This document shows, in pieces, positions 16,810 to 24,412 of a stretch of DNA of 27,107 bases; within the stretch, counting starts at the first letter, position 1; every line of letters starts with the position of its first letter. Made by a program: the position numbers and the translations under genes. The DNA is taken from contig CALQCP020000007.1 in assembly GCA_943329105.2 (NCBI GenBank), positions 1 through 27,107 on the forward strand, given 5' to 3'. Origin of the DNA: Chitinophaga pinensis (lineage in GTDB: Bacteria; Planctomycetota; Phycisphaerae; Phycisphaerales; SM1A02). The notes under the pieces were generated by a model. It was not told the DNA's origin. It saw only the letters and a list, made by a program, of their open reading frames with translations, and searched no databases.

Positions 16810-19800
16810 TTACTCCGGAGTAGCAATCACCCGCACTTGGTAGATGGTGCCAACACGTTCGGTCTCCATGCTCATGCCTTCTGGGAGTGTTGGTAGCAGC
16901 ACGCGACGGAAGTCACCAACCAGTCCGCCAGAGAGGATCACGGTCCATTCATCACCAATGCTCGGCTTGTAGTCATCAAAGGCAACCCGAAGTGTGCCAT
17001 CAAGGAAGCCTTCGCCAAAGAGCACCAACATCGAGGCGTCATCAACCGACGCCGGATCGCGCAGCTTGACCACCATGGCGTCATGGTGATTCATCACAAA
17101 CGGACCGTTCTCGATCTTCACTCCATCAATGAGCCAGGTGTGATCCGCGGACGTTTCATCGTCAGCAGACGCTTCCATTTCGTCCGGCGTATCGGAGCCC
17201 GTACTCACGCGACCACTTGAGTCCACCGAACCCCCCGCATCAGCCCCGCCGCCGCCGGCAAGCATCAGGCGGAACGATGCCGCTCGCGTGCCGGTATCAG
17301 TTGGGCTTGAACCCGTGGTCACCAACGTGCAGATGGCCTGCACGCGGTAGGTGTAGGTGGTACCAGCCACTGCTGACGTGTCGTTGTAACTGTTGGTGAC
17401 GGTCGGGAACGTCACTTGACCTGCTCCGCCAGTGCGAGTGAGCAGGTAGCTGGTAGCGCCTGAGACTGCGGTCCAACTCACCGAGATCTTGTCGGTGAGT
17501 GTGTCGGACGCAATCAGAGTGGCAGGAGCCACCAGCATGCGCCAACCCGTGTCAGTGATCGCCGGCGTTGTTCCCAACGCCACCACTGCTCGCACTGAGT
17601 AGGTGTACAGAATGCCGGGAGTGCCTCCCTGATCAGTGACCGTCTTGGTTGTCTTGCTGACCGAGCCAAGCAGAACCGCCGTTCCGCCCGGAGGCGTGCG
17701 CCACACTTGGTAGGCAGACACCTTGCTCGACTTTGGCGCAAGCACCCACGTCAACTGCACGCCGGTACTCAGCGTCCCATCGGTGGCAGTCAGGCCAGAC
17801 GCCCCCGCGGGAGCTTTCCATCCGGAATTCACCAATCCACCGGTGGTCGCTGAAGCCAATCGAACCGTGTAGTTATAAAGTTTCGTTGCCTTCGGAACTG
17901 CCGTATCGATGTACGTCCGAATGGCAGCACCAACGGTGGCGATCACCACGGGCTTCTTGGACCCCTCACCACGAAGAATGGTGTAGCCCGTTGATCCTCC
18001 ATCAACGGCGGTCCACGTCACGGTGACGCCGCTGGTGGACGTGCCATCCGTCGCGGTCAACGAAAGCGGCGTGGCGTTGGCAGCGATCATACCGAGCGTC
18101 GCAGTGCTTGCAGCGCTTGGGCCCGGAGTACACACCGATTGCACCGCGTAGAAGTATTGAACACCGGGTGTCGCAGTGGTATCGCTGTAGGTTAAGTCCC
18201 CCGTCACCGTCGCAAGCGTCGTGACAACGCCATTGAGCGAGCGAAGGACCTTGTAACCAATGGCGTCGTCCACGGCACTCCACGTCACCGTGACCGCCGT
18301 CAGGCTGGTGCCAAAGCTGGCGGTAACGGTGGCAGGCGGAATGGAAACGCTGGAAATCTTGCCCAGTGCACCGACACTCAGCGCACTCTCCCCAAGCGAG
18401 CACGTAGCGCGCACGAAATACTCATAGGCAAGGCCCGGCGTCGCGGTGGTGTCGGAGTACGTCTGTACATCGCCAAGGGTGGCAAGTTGCAGAACTTCCG
18501 CTCCACGAACCCGCACCACTTTGTATCCGGTGGCGCCACTCACGGCACCCCACGTCACCGTCACTGCGGAGAGACTGGTTGCGTACGTCGCCGCCACACT
18601 GGTTGGCGTGGCAAGCATCCGCCAACCCGTAGCAGTGGCTGATCCAGAGGAGAGCACTCCGCCGGCGGATTCCGATTGCACCCGGTAGGTGCGCTCAACG
18701 CCCGCAGCGGCCGCGGTATCGATGTACTGGGCGACGTAGGCGTACCCAACGTCCGTCTCAACGGTGCCTGTCATCAGCGTAATTTTGTAACGCACGGCGT
18801 GATCAACGGTTGGCCACACCAACGCAACGCCGTCGGTGCGTGTGCCTTGCGTCGCGTTCAATGAGGTTGGCGCTGCAACCGTCTCGCACGCATCTGGGAT
18901 GCCATCAACATTGACGTCGTATTGTCCAAAGACCGTGGTCCACATCGCCAATTCGCACGCATCTGGTGTGGCGTCTGCATCGCAGTCGGGCTGAACATGC
19001 CAGCCAATCTTGACATATCCGGGGGTCACATTAAGCGCATACGAATACTGCGGTGCTCCAATAGCAAACTGATCATGACCGAGCGCCACGCCCTGTCCAA
19101 ATCGGGTGAGTGAGCCACCCGCTCCAGAGATCGTTGAGAGATAGTCCCAGCCTGCTGGCAACAATACATACTGGTCGACCGTCGCAGCGATCGGATTCCC
19201 GATCAGTGCACTTCCCTCATGAATGGCCATGGTGTTGGTCAAGACAACATCCGTGGGCGGATCGCCGCCGAATGCTTGCGTTGCATTTGCTGTGGTGACG
19301 GATCGATACACGGGAATCCCGGCGACGGCTTCATATTCCCACACTGCATCGGAGGTTCCGATGCGCTGTTCACGCACGAAAATCGACGTTCCCGCGCCAG
19401 CCGAATTCTGACTTCCTGCGGCCAAGTCTGTTCCAAAGGTGCCGGTTCCGCCTGGGCTCTTGATGTGCGCCGTGCCGTTCCAAGCGCCAGCGCCGTCGCG
19501 CTTGTACGCGTACAGCGAACCTTCCTTGCCACCATCACTGGAAAGGATTTCCCACGGAGCGGTGATCAGTAGGTGCGAGTTCACCAACGCCACGCTCCAT
19601 CCGAAGTACTTGTCCTGCGTGGCAGTCGCCTGTTCAGGATCGAACTGGCGAAGCAATGAGTAGGTTCCCGCGGGATCACGCCCGTAAAGGAACACCACGC
19701 CGCGCGCATAGCCCGCTGAATTGATTGCCCCGGGTGCGCCGACAGCAAGGAACCCATCGCCCAAGGCGACACTCATACCGAAGCATCCGTTGGGAAGCCC

Positions 19801-20250
19801 AACCGGCGAGACGATCGTCTGCAGCGCGGTCCAGATGCCAGCCGTCGAGCGCGTGTACAAGACCACGGCGCCTTGATTCGAGTTATGGAACGGAGCACCG
19901 ACCACCGCGACTGCGTTGTCGGTGGCGATTTCACTGCCGAAGCCGCTCGAGGACAGGAGCGTATTCGGGCGAGCTAACTGACCAACGAGGGCATAGGCAC
20001 CTAGATCGCCACGGCGATAAACAAACGTCGTTGCCACCCCGGCCCCGGGAGCCCCAACAATGACATCGGTTCCCGCCACGCACACGGCGGCCCCAACCAG
20101 CGCGCCGTTGGTGTTCGCCACAATGCTCGGCGTGCCCACAAACGCCCCAACGCACGAACTCCCCGCTCTTGCCCGCTCCCCGCCAGCGCCGAGCGCTACG
20201 AAGACGGAAAGTGCAACCAGCGATGGCAACCGAAAAAGGTACTGAAACAT
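16810..20250 (-). CDS. Large secreted beta-propeller / fibronectin type III repeat protein
   Basis: The 1146-aa product has a signal peptide (VALSVFVALGAGG, cleavage near ARAG-S). Residues 30-415 hold repeated FG-GAP-like blades (VIVGAPGAG, AVVGAPFHN, LAVGAPGAI, FAIGAPQYS), which suggests an integrin-alpha-like propeller. Residues 422-456 carry two acidic motifs, DCDADATPDACE and DVNVDGIPDACE, of the Ca-binding type common in planctomycete secreted proteins. Six FN3 domains of about 90 residues follow (459 to about 1005), marked by repeats such as VTVTWSAVDDAIGYKVLR and TYSDTTATPG. A Gly/Asp/Ser-rich linker and a final beta domain (LIDGVKIENGPF to the end) complete it. It is most likely a surface adhesion or matrix protein. 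The gene stands alone; no Shine-Dalgarno is visible. Confidence 0.9.
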   Translation of the reverse strand: MFQYLFRLPSLVALSVFVALGAGGERARAGSSCVGAFVGTPSIVANTNGALVGAAVCVAGTDVIVGAPGAGVATTFVYRRGDLGAYALVGQLARPNTLLSSSGFGSEIATDNAVAVVGAPFHNSNQGAVVLYTRSTAGIWTALQTIVSPVGLPNGCFGMSVALGDGFLAVGAPGAINSAGYARGVVFLYGRDPAGTYSLLRQFDPEQATATQDKYFGWSVALVNSHLLITAPWEILSSDGGKEGSLYAYKRDGAGAWNGTAHIKSPGGTGTFGTDLAAGSQNSAGAGTSIFVREQRIGTSDAVWEYEAVAGIPVYRSVTTANATQAFGGDPPTDVVLTNTMAIHEGSALIGNPIAATVDQYVLLPAGWDYLSTISGAGGSLTRFGQGVALGHDQFAIGAPQYSYALNVTPGYVKIGWHVQPDCDADATPDACELAMWTTVFGQYDVNVDGIPDACETVAAPTSLNATQGTRTDGVALVWPTVDHAVRYKITLMTGTVETDVGYAYVAQYIDTAAAAGVERTYRVQSESAGGVLSSGSATATGWRMLATPTSVAATYATSLSAVTVTWGAVSGATGYKVVRVRGAEVLQLATLGDVQTYSDTTATPGLAYEYFVRATCSLGESALSVGALGKISSVSIPPATVTASFGTSLTAVTVTWSAVDDAIGYKVLRSLNGVVTTLATVTGDLTYSDTTATPGVQYFYAVQSVCTPGPSAASTATLGMIAANATPLSLTATDGTSTSGVTVTWTAVDGGSTGYTILRGEGSKKPVVIATVGAAIRTYIDTAVPKATKLYNYTVRLASATTGGLVNSGWKAPAGASGLTATDGTLSTGVQLTWVLAPKSSKVSAYQVWRTPPGGTAVLLGSVSKTTKTVTDQGGTPGILYTYSVRAVVALGTTPAITDTGWRMLVAPATLIASDTLTDKISVSWTAVSGATSYLLTRTGGAGQVTFPTVTNSYNDTSAVAGTTYTYRVQAICTLVTTGSSPTDTGTRAASFRLMLAGGGGADAGGSVDSSGRVSTGSDTPDEMEASADDETSADHTWLIDGVKIENGPFVMNHHDAMVVKLRDPASVDDASMLVLFGEGFLDGTLRVAFDDYKPSIGDEWTVILSGGLVGDFRRVLLPTLPEGMSMETERVGTIYQVRVIATPE

Positions 20251-20312
20251 GTGTTGTGGGCTCAGGTATGGGCGGCTTCCCGAATGGAAGCCTTTCGGCT
20301 AGTATCTTCGAT

Positions 20313-20331
20313 CCGCTCGGCAGGCGAGCGG
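20313..20331. other. GC-rich hairpin upstream of the tRNA
   Basis: CCGCTCG (20313-20319) and CGAGCGG (20325-20331) form a perfect 7-bp stem with a GCAGG loop. It lies between the divergent FN3 protein gene and the CAU tRNA. There is no T-run, and no gene ends into it, so a terminator role is not supported; it may be structure in the 5' region of one of them. Confidence 0.35.
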
Positions 20332-20391
20332 GGTTTCAGGATACGGGAGATATTCCGTTTCAAGAAGCCAGTTTCTGACAGTTCTCAGCAT

Positions 20392-20465
<74 letters not shown>

Positions 20466-20476
20466 CTCCAGCGCCC

Positions 20477-21247
20477 GTGCACACCATTCCAGACCCAGAT
20501 TCGCCGCAAACGACCATCGAGCGGATCACCCTGCTGTACGCCATGGAGGCGGAAGGCATGCCCCTCGTGGAGCGGCTAAAGCTCACCGAGCAGCCAGCGG
20601 TGGATCCCAATTTGACGCAGCGGCACTTTGCGGGCACGGTTGGCACCGTTTCCATCGATCTCCTCATGAATGGCGTCGACCCGCGCTGTGGCACTGATCG
20701 CATTGGAACAGACGCTGCCACGCTCGCCGGGTTCATTGCAATTCGAAAGTTTGCGCCGGATCTTGTGATCAATGCCGGCACGTGCGGCGGCTTTCAGGCG
20801 CGCGGCGGATGCGTTGGCGACATCTACGTTTCTGAGGGCGACTGCCTGTTTCATGATCGCCACATCGCACTCCCGGGCTTTGCACTGCAGGCGCGGGGGC
20901 AATGGCCCGTGACGCCTGCCAAGCACCTTGCGGCGGCCATGGGCGCCAAGTCCGGCATTGTGAGTACTGGCAACAGTTTGGACACCACACCGGAGGAACT
21001 CGCGTTCTTTGCTCACTATCGCGTTGCCGCAAAGGACATGGAAGCATGCGCGATTGCCCAAGTCTGCGGGCAATGCGGCGTTCCGTTCGTTGCGGTGAAG
21101 GCTGTCACTGATCTGGTGGATCATCCAGAGCCAGCATCCGAAGCGGTCCTCAGGAACCTCCGAACAGCCAGCGCGCTGCTGAGCGAATCCATGGAACGCG
21201 GAATCCGCTGGCTTGGCGCACATCCGCGCCGCGCTGCGGATTTGTAG
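20477..21247 (+). CDS. mtnN: 5'-methylthioadenosine/S-adenosylhomocysteine nucleosidase family, plant-like
   Basis: The enzyme cleaves adenine from methylthioadenosine and possibly S-adenosylhomocysteine, in methionine salvage. The 256-aa product has LLYAMEAEGMPLV with the acid pair at 24/26, VINAGTCGGFQARG (about 98-110), STGNSLDTTPEE, KDMEACAIAQ with Glu189, and AVTDLVDHPEP with Asp212. Blocks such as GVDPRCGTDRIGTDAA and DIYVSEGDCLFHDRHI recall plant MTN enzymes more than the E. coli type (from memory, not from a search). GTG 20477 is the only reasonable start before the first core strand. It has no clear Shine-Dalgarno and lies just after the CAU tRNA, so it may be cotranscribed with the tRNA and released by its processing. 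Confidence 0.88.
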   Translation: MHTIPDPDSPQTTIERITLLYAMEAEGMPLVERLKLTEQPAVDPNLTQRHFAGTVGTVSIDLLMNGVDPRCGTDRIGTDAATLAGFIAIRKFAPDLVINAGTCGGFQARGGCVGDIYVSEGDCLFHDRHIALPGFALQARGQWPVTPAKHLAAAMGAKSGIVSTGNSLDTTPEELAFFAHYRVAAKDMEACAIAQVCGQCGVPFVAVKAVTDLVDHPEPASEAVLRNLRTASALLSESMERGIRWLGAHPRRAADL

Positions 21248-21261
21248 AGCGCAAAGCAAAA

Positions 21262-21335
21262 CGCCCCAGGCAGGAGTTGAACCTGCGACCTCAGCTTTAG
21301 GAAAGCCGTGCTCTATCCAACTGAGCTACTGGAGC
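21262..21335 (-). tRNA. tRNA-Arg (CCU anticodon)
   Basis: On the minus strand the 74-nt cloverleaf has acceptor GCTCCAG/CTGGGGC (one T·G wobble), D stem GCTC/GAGC, anticodon stem CGGCT/AGCTG with loop TTCCTAA (CCT), T arm GCAGG-TTCAACT-CCTGC and discriminator G. It reads AGG codons. CCA is not encoded. It lies 14 bp from the convergent nucleosidase gene and about 85 bp downstream of the small minus-strand ORF at 21420-21533. Confidence 0.95.
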
Positions 21336-21419
21336 AAGATGTACTGCGTGTCCTTCGGTGAACCGGCCCATCCGCACGCATCCGCACCCATGTGCCGCAC
21401 GCCGTGCGTCGGTCAGTGT

Positions 21420-21533
21420 TCAGTGCCCGCCGCTGGTGCCGTCTGGCTTCTGACGAGCGCCCGCGAAATACACGAGCGCCCAGATGGCAAGGAAGGCGAC
21501 CCAAGCAGCGTTTGCAAAGAGGACTGGCCACAT
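21420..21533 (-). CDS. Possible 37-aa single-helix membrane protein
   Basis: An ATG (21533) to TGA (21420) frame encodes 37 residues: a hydrophobic helix (PVLFANAAWVAFLAIWALVY, about 3-22) followed by a short polar tail with AGARQKPDGTSGGH. The composition is that of a small inner-membrane protein rather than of random GC-rich frame. A TATACT box ends 10 nt before the ATG, and there is no Shine-Dalgarno. It is divergent from trmL, whose start codon is 30 bp away, and transcription would continue into tRNA-Arg. No family is recognised and no function is proposed. Confidence 0.5.
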   Translation of the reverse strand: MWPVLFANAAWVAFLAIWALVYFAGARQKPDGTSGGH

Positions 21534-21543
21534 AAGTGGGCAG

Positions 21544-21549
21544 AGTATA
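21544..21549 (-). promoter_or_regulatory. Candidate -10 box of the 37-aa ORF / tRNA-Arg
   Basis: TATACT on the minus strand differs from TATAAT at one base and ends 10 nt before ATG 21533. The upstream -35 region is poor. The overlapping plus-strand TATACC could serve trmL. Confidence 0.35.
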
Positions 21550-21562
21550 CCCCGCAGTTGCT

Positions 21563-22093
21563 ATGACCGCCATCATTGATAGCACTGCCACGCCCGCCCG
21601 CCCACCATCGCCCCGCTTCCACATTGTGCTGTACCAGCCGCAAATCCCCAACAATACGGGGAACATCGGACGCACCTGTATGGCCACTGGATGCCGGCTC
21701 CATGTGGTGCACCCGATCGGCTTTGATATGGACGAGAAAGCATGCCGCCGCGCGGGGCTTGACTACTGGGACCTGGTCGACTGCGTGGAGCATGCCTCGT
21801 GGGAGGAATTCCTAGCCAAGGAGCGCCCGCCGCGGCTCTGGCTGTACAGCACCAAGTCCCACCGCCCGCACTGGGACGCCTCGTTCAATGAGGGGGATTA
21901 CCTGCTCTTTGGGCAAGAGACCGGCGGCGTCCCCGCGGCGGTGCATGAATGGGTGGACGCCACCTACGGAGCGGGCCATCAACTGACGCTCCCGATGCGT
22001 GCCGATCCACGGGCTCGCAGCCTGAACTTGGCCACCGTGGTGGCGTGCGGCATCTATGAGGGGCTCCGGCAAACGGGTGGAATGGTTCGCTGA
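21563..22093 (+). CDS. trmL: tRNA (cytidine/uridine-34 2'-O) methyltransferase, SPOUT family
   Basis: TrmL methylates the ribose of the wobble base of certain leucine tRNAs, using SAM bound in a knotted SPOUT fold. The 176-aa product has FHIVLYQPQIPNNTGNIGRT near the N-terminus, DYLLFGQETGGVP for motif 2 and LPMRADPRARSLNLATVVAC followed by GIYEGLRQ for motif 3, all at the expected spacing. ATG 21563 adds about 18 residues before the first core strand compared with short family members. An upstream in-frame start at 21536 is not supported. The target tRNA cannot be read from the sequence; its position close to tRNA genes is probably chance. Confidence 0.94.
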   Translation: MTAIIDSTATPARPPSPRFHIVLYQPQIPNNTGNIGRTCMATGCRLHVVHPIGFDMDEKACRRAGLDYWDLVDCVEHASWEEFLAKERPPRLWLYSTKSHRPHWDASFNEGDYLLFGQETGGVPAAVHEWVDATYGAGHQLTLPMRADPRARSLNLATVVACGIYEGLRQTGGMVR

Positions 22094-22139
22094 CGATCCG
22101 GAAATCGCGACTTTCGGGTCGCTCATGCTCCGGTGATCA
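22094..22139 (+). other. Imperfect hairpin region after trmL
   Basis: Directly after the trmL stop, GCGAC and GTCGC (with loop TTTCGG) form a short stem, enclosed by CCGGA...TCCGG and an outer CTGA...TCAG. It could end the trmL transcript, but there is no T-run and the outer stems are broken. Confidence 0.3.
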
Positions 22140-22165
22140 GCGCATCAATTCATCATCTGCGTCCG

Positions 22166-22171
22166 TATACT
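22166..22171 (+). promoter_or_regulatory. Candidate -10 box of the prepilin gene
   Basis: TATACT ends 17 nt before ATG 22189, which would leave a leader of about 10 nt. The -35 region is not convincing. Confidence 0.35.
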
Positions 22172-22188
22172 TCTTCGAAAGACCACCT

Positions 22189-23283
22189 ATGCGAACCACC
22201 ACCACCACCATTCGTTCGGCGTCAGGCCGTCCAGTCCGCCGCACCGCCGCCACCCTTCGAGGCTTCACGTTGGTTGAACTCTTGGTGGTGATCGGCATCA
22301 TCGGACTGCTGGTTGGCCTGCTACTTCCCGCGCTCGGCAAGGTGATTCAGCGCTCCAAGTCCACGGCCACCATGGGAACGGCGCAGGAGTTTGCAAAGGC
22401 CTGCGACGCGTACTTCCAAGAGATTGGCGAGTATCCAGCCGCAGTTCCGGATGAAGCCCTGTACGCCGGACTGAATGGCGACAGTGACCTACCGCAAATC
22501 ACCGCGGCTGAGAATGCGCTGCTTGCGCTCATGGGCGGCTACCGCATTTCTACGGATTCTGACTACAACACGTTCGGCGGCACCGAACTCACTTTTAGCG
22601 GCGTCACTCCTGCGTTCAAGATTCGTATCGATGCCAACAAGATGGGCGAAGGACCGTTTAAGAACGGCAAGAAGTATGACGCCTTCTATTCGCCCAAGGG
22701 TCGTGAATTCAGTAAGGCTGCCGGGCAGCTCGGCGCGGGCGGTCAACCGGAAGCATCGGGCACTGGTCTGGTACCAGACTTGATCGACGCATGGGGCGCC
22801 CCGATGATCTTCATCAAGCAACAGCGCGGCATTGGTCCACTGGTGAAGAACGGCAGTAACCCCGGTCAGTTTGAACGTTCGGGCATGCTGGCCTACACCG
22901 GCACCACGCAACTTGGTGATACCAGCACTGATCAGACTGACACCTTGAAGGGCAGCGTGCTCAACACCGCCTCGGCGGGCAGCGAGTCTGGCGCAGGCGC
23001 ACGCGACCTGACCATGGGGCAACTCATTCGTCACGCGGGAATCAATGCGCAATCCGCGTCGGGATCCGCCTCGGTCGCTGATAAGGACAAGGTTCGTTCC
23101 GGTACTGCGCGCGGTAAGTATTTCATCATCAGCGCTGGGAGCGACGGAATCTTCTTCTCGCGTGCGCAGGCCACCACCTCCACCGGGGCGCCGATGACGG
23201 ACATTGTGAGTACCAGCATGAACCCAGCTGGACCGCAGGTGATTGAGCGCTATGACGACGTGATTGTTGCTGGTGGAAGTTAA
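22189..23283 (+). CDS. Type II secretion/type IV pilin-like prepilin
   Basis: The 364-aa product has a basic leader (about 25 residues) and then the prepilin peptidase site RG|FTLVELLVVIG, followed by the hydrophobic helix (about 25-46, ending LLLPAL). Cleavage and N-methylation before Phe would be expected. The remaining 310 residues are the globular part; it lacks the H-x-x-x-x-x-x-x-x-x-D-G motif of DUF1559 prepilins as far as I can see. Near the end is a GKYFIISAGSDGIFFSRA block, which resembles the C-terminal part of other planctomycete pseudopilins. It stands alone; no secretin, ATPase or peptidase gene is nearby. The start has no good Shine-Dalgarno. The gene converges on the Spy-like gene across a hairpin. 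Confidence 0.88.
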   Translation: MRTTTTTIRSASGRPVRRTAATLRGFTLVELLVVIGIIGLLVGLLLPALGKVIQRSKSTATMGTAQEFAKACDAYFQEIGEYPAAVPDEALYAGLNGDSDLPQITAAENALLALMGGYRISTDSDYNTFGGTELTFSGVTPAFKIRIDANKMGEGPFKNGKKYDAFYSPKGREFSKAAGQLGAGGQPEASGTGLVPDLIDAWGAPMIFIKQQRGIGPLVKNGSNPGQFERSGMLAYTGTTQLGDTSTDQTDTLKGSVLNTASAGSESGAGARDLTMGQLIRHAGINAQSASGSASVADKDKVRSGTARGKYFIISAGSDGIFFSRAQATTSTGAPMTDIVSTSMNPAGPQVIERYDDVIVAGGS

Positions 23284-23341
23284 TGCTCAAACACCGTGAG
23301 CCGACGGCACGACACGGATTAAACGCTCTGAGAAACAACAC

Positions 23342-23375
23342 AGCGCGCGTGCCACCCGAAGGTCGCACGCGCGCT
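23342..23375. terminator. Strong hairpin between convergent genes
   Basis: AGCGCGCGTGC (23342-23352) and GCACGCGCGCT (23365-23375) form a perfect 11-bp stem. The inner ACC/GGT closes on a CGAA loop after one C·C mismatch. It lies between the prepilin (+) and the Spy-like gene (-). On the minus strand it is followed by the T-rich TGTTGTTTCTC; on the plus strand there is no T-run. Confidence 0.65.
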
Positions 23376-23427
23376 CCTGACCATTGAGGCCCCAAATTCC
23401 CCGCGCCCCGCAGCGCGTTGAAAGTTC

Positions 23428-24249
23428 TTACTTGCCTGACGGCTTACCGTCGCCCTTGCGGGCCGGGTCGTCAGGCGTCTTGTCAAAGTTGAATGGTCGA
23501 CCATCCGGGCGTTTGCCGGGCGTTTCGCCACCAGGGAGCATCGGATCCGGCTGCATGGGATCGGTCATACCGTCCTTGCCACCTTTGCCTGACTTGCCGT
23601 CCTTGCGATCCTCTTTGCGCTGCTCGGCTTCCGTCTTGATGGCGTCGTAACTGGTCTTGAATGCAGCCTGCTGCTCCGGGGTGAGGAGTGTCCAAATCTT
23701 CTGCTGCACAACTTCCACCTTCGGTGCCGAGTCTTTGAGTTTTTGTATCTCCTGCATCACGGCCGGATCGGGCTTCTTCTTGGCGCCGTCGGCGGATTGG
23801 TTTCGCTCCTTCGCCTGTTGTTCGAAGGCCTTGATCTTGTCGCCATTGGCGTCGCGGAACGCTTTCATCTGCGTTTCAAAATCGCTGCGCAGCGCGCGCA
23901 CTTGCTCCTGAACTTCGGGCGAGAGCGTTGGCATCACCTGTTCAAATGCGCGGCGCCAGAGTTCCATGTTGCGCCGCTCGGCGGCCATGCCAACAAACGG
24001 GCGTTCTTTGTTGTTGTTGCCCTTGGGACCACCCTTCTCTCCAAATCCCTGCTGACCGGTGCCGGCATCCTTGGCAACGGGCGGACCGCTCAGCGGTGAT
24101 GCCGGATCAGCGGCGGGCGACGCGGCAGGCGGCGCAGCGGGGGGTGCGGGCGGCGCAGGCGGCGCGGGCGGTGCCGCGATGACGGATGCCGCCAGGAAAG
24201 TGGTACTAGCAATGAAGGCCGCGATGACTGTCGTTCGTGATGCGTTCAT
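23428..24249 (-). CDS. Exported Pro/Ala-rich protein with LTxxQ (Spy/CpxP-like) motifs
   Basis: The 273-aa product starts at ATG 24249 (AGGA about 9 nt upstream) with a signal peptide (TTVIAAFIASTTFLAASVIA). Next is a PPAPPAPP-type low-complexity stretch, encoded by 9-bp GC-rich repeats, and a Gly/Asn/Lys-rich part. A helical core (about 90-225) carries TLSPEVQEQVRALRSDFETQ and LLTPEQQAAFKTSYDAIKTE, which match the LTxxQ pattern of Spy/CpxP-like periplasmic proteins. The C-terminus is charged and Lys/Asp/Pro-rich. A periplasmic stress or metal-sensing role is possible by analogy only. An open frame continues upstream to 24843 inside the opposite mrp gene and is not coding there. Confidence 0.82.
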   Translation of the reverse strand: MNASRTTVIAAFIASTTFLAASVIAAPPAPPAPPAPPAAPPAASPAADPASPLSGPPVAKDAGTGQQGFGEKGGPKGNNNKERPFVGMAAERRNMELWRRAFEQVMPTLSPEVQEQVRALRSDFETQMKAFRDANGDKIKAFEQQAKERNQSADGAKKKPDPAVMQEIQKLKDSAPKVEVVQQKIWTLLTPEQQAAFKTSYDAIKTEAEQRKEDRKDGKSGKGGKDGMTDPMQPDPMLPGGETPGKRPDGRPFNFDKTPDDPARKGDGKPSGK

Positions 24250-24397
24250 GGGCGATGGGTCCTGTGAAAGGCGGGCGCGTACTTGCACCGCTGGGTGTGA
24301 AACGCGCGCCGTTGCCGGCTCATTGCAGATTTCGGCGAATGATGTTGGTGCCCGGCAGCAATTCCATGCAGAACCCCGCCCAATAGCCTGTCCGGGA

Positions 24398-24403
24398 TAC
24401 GAT
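24398..24403 (+). promoter_or_regulatory. Candidate -10 box of mrp
   Basis: TACGAT ends 9 nt before ATG 24413 and no Shine-Dalgarno lies between. No -35 is apparent at the right distance. The rest of the 163-bp gap to the divergent Spy-like gene shows nothing I can support. Confidence 0.25.
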
Positions 24404-24412
24404 TGCCGGACT

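Noticed and set aside
20345..20360. Near-palindrome ACGGGAGATATTCCGT before the CAU tRNA as an operator
   Set aside because: It has one mismatch, a single copy and no regulator gene nearby, which is too little to call.
24059..24412. Upstream extension of mrp
   Set aside because: It encodes Gly/Ala repeats antisense to the signal peptide and Pro-rich region of the Spy-like gene; the family N-terminus begins at ATG 24413.
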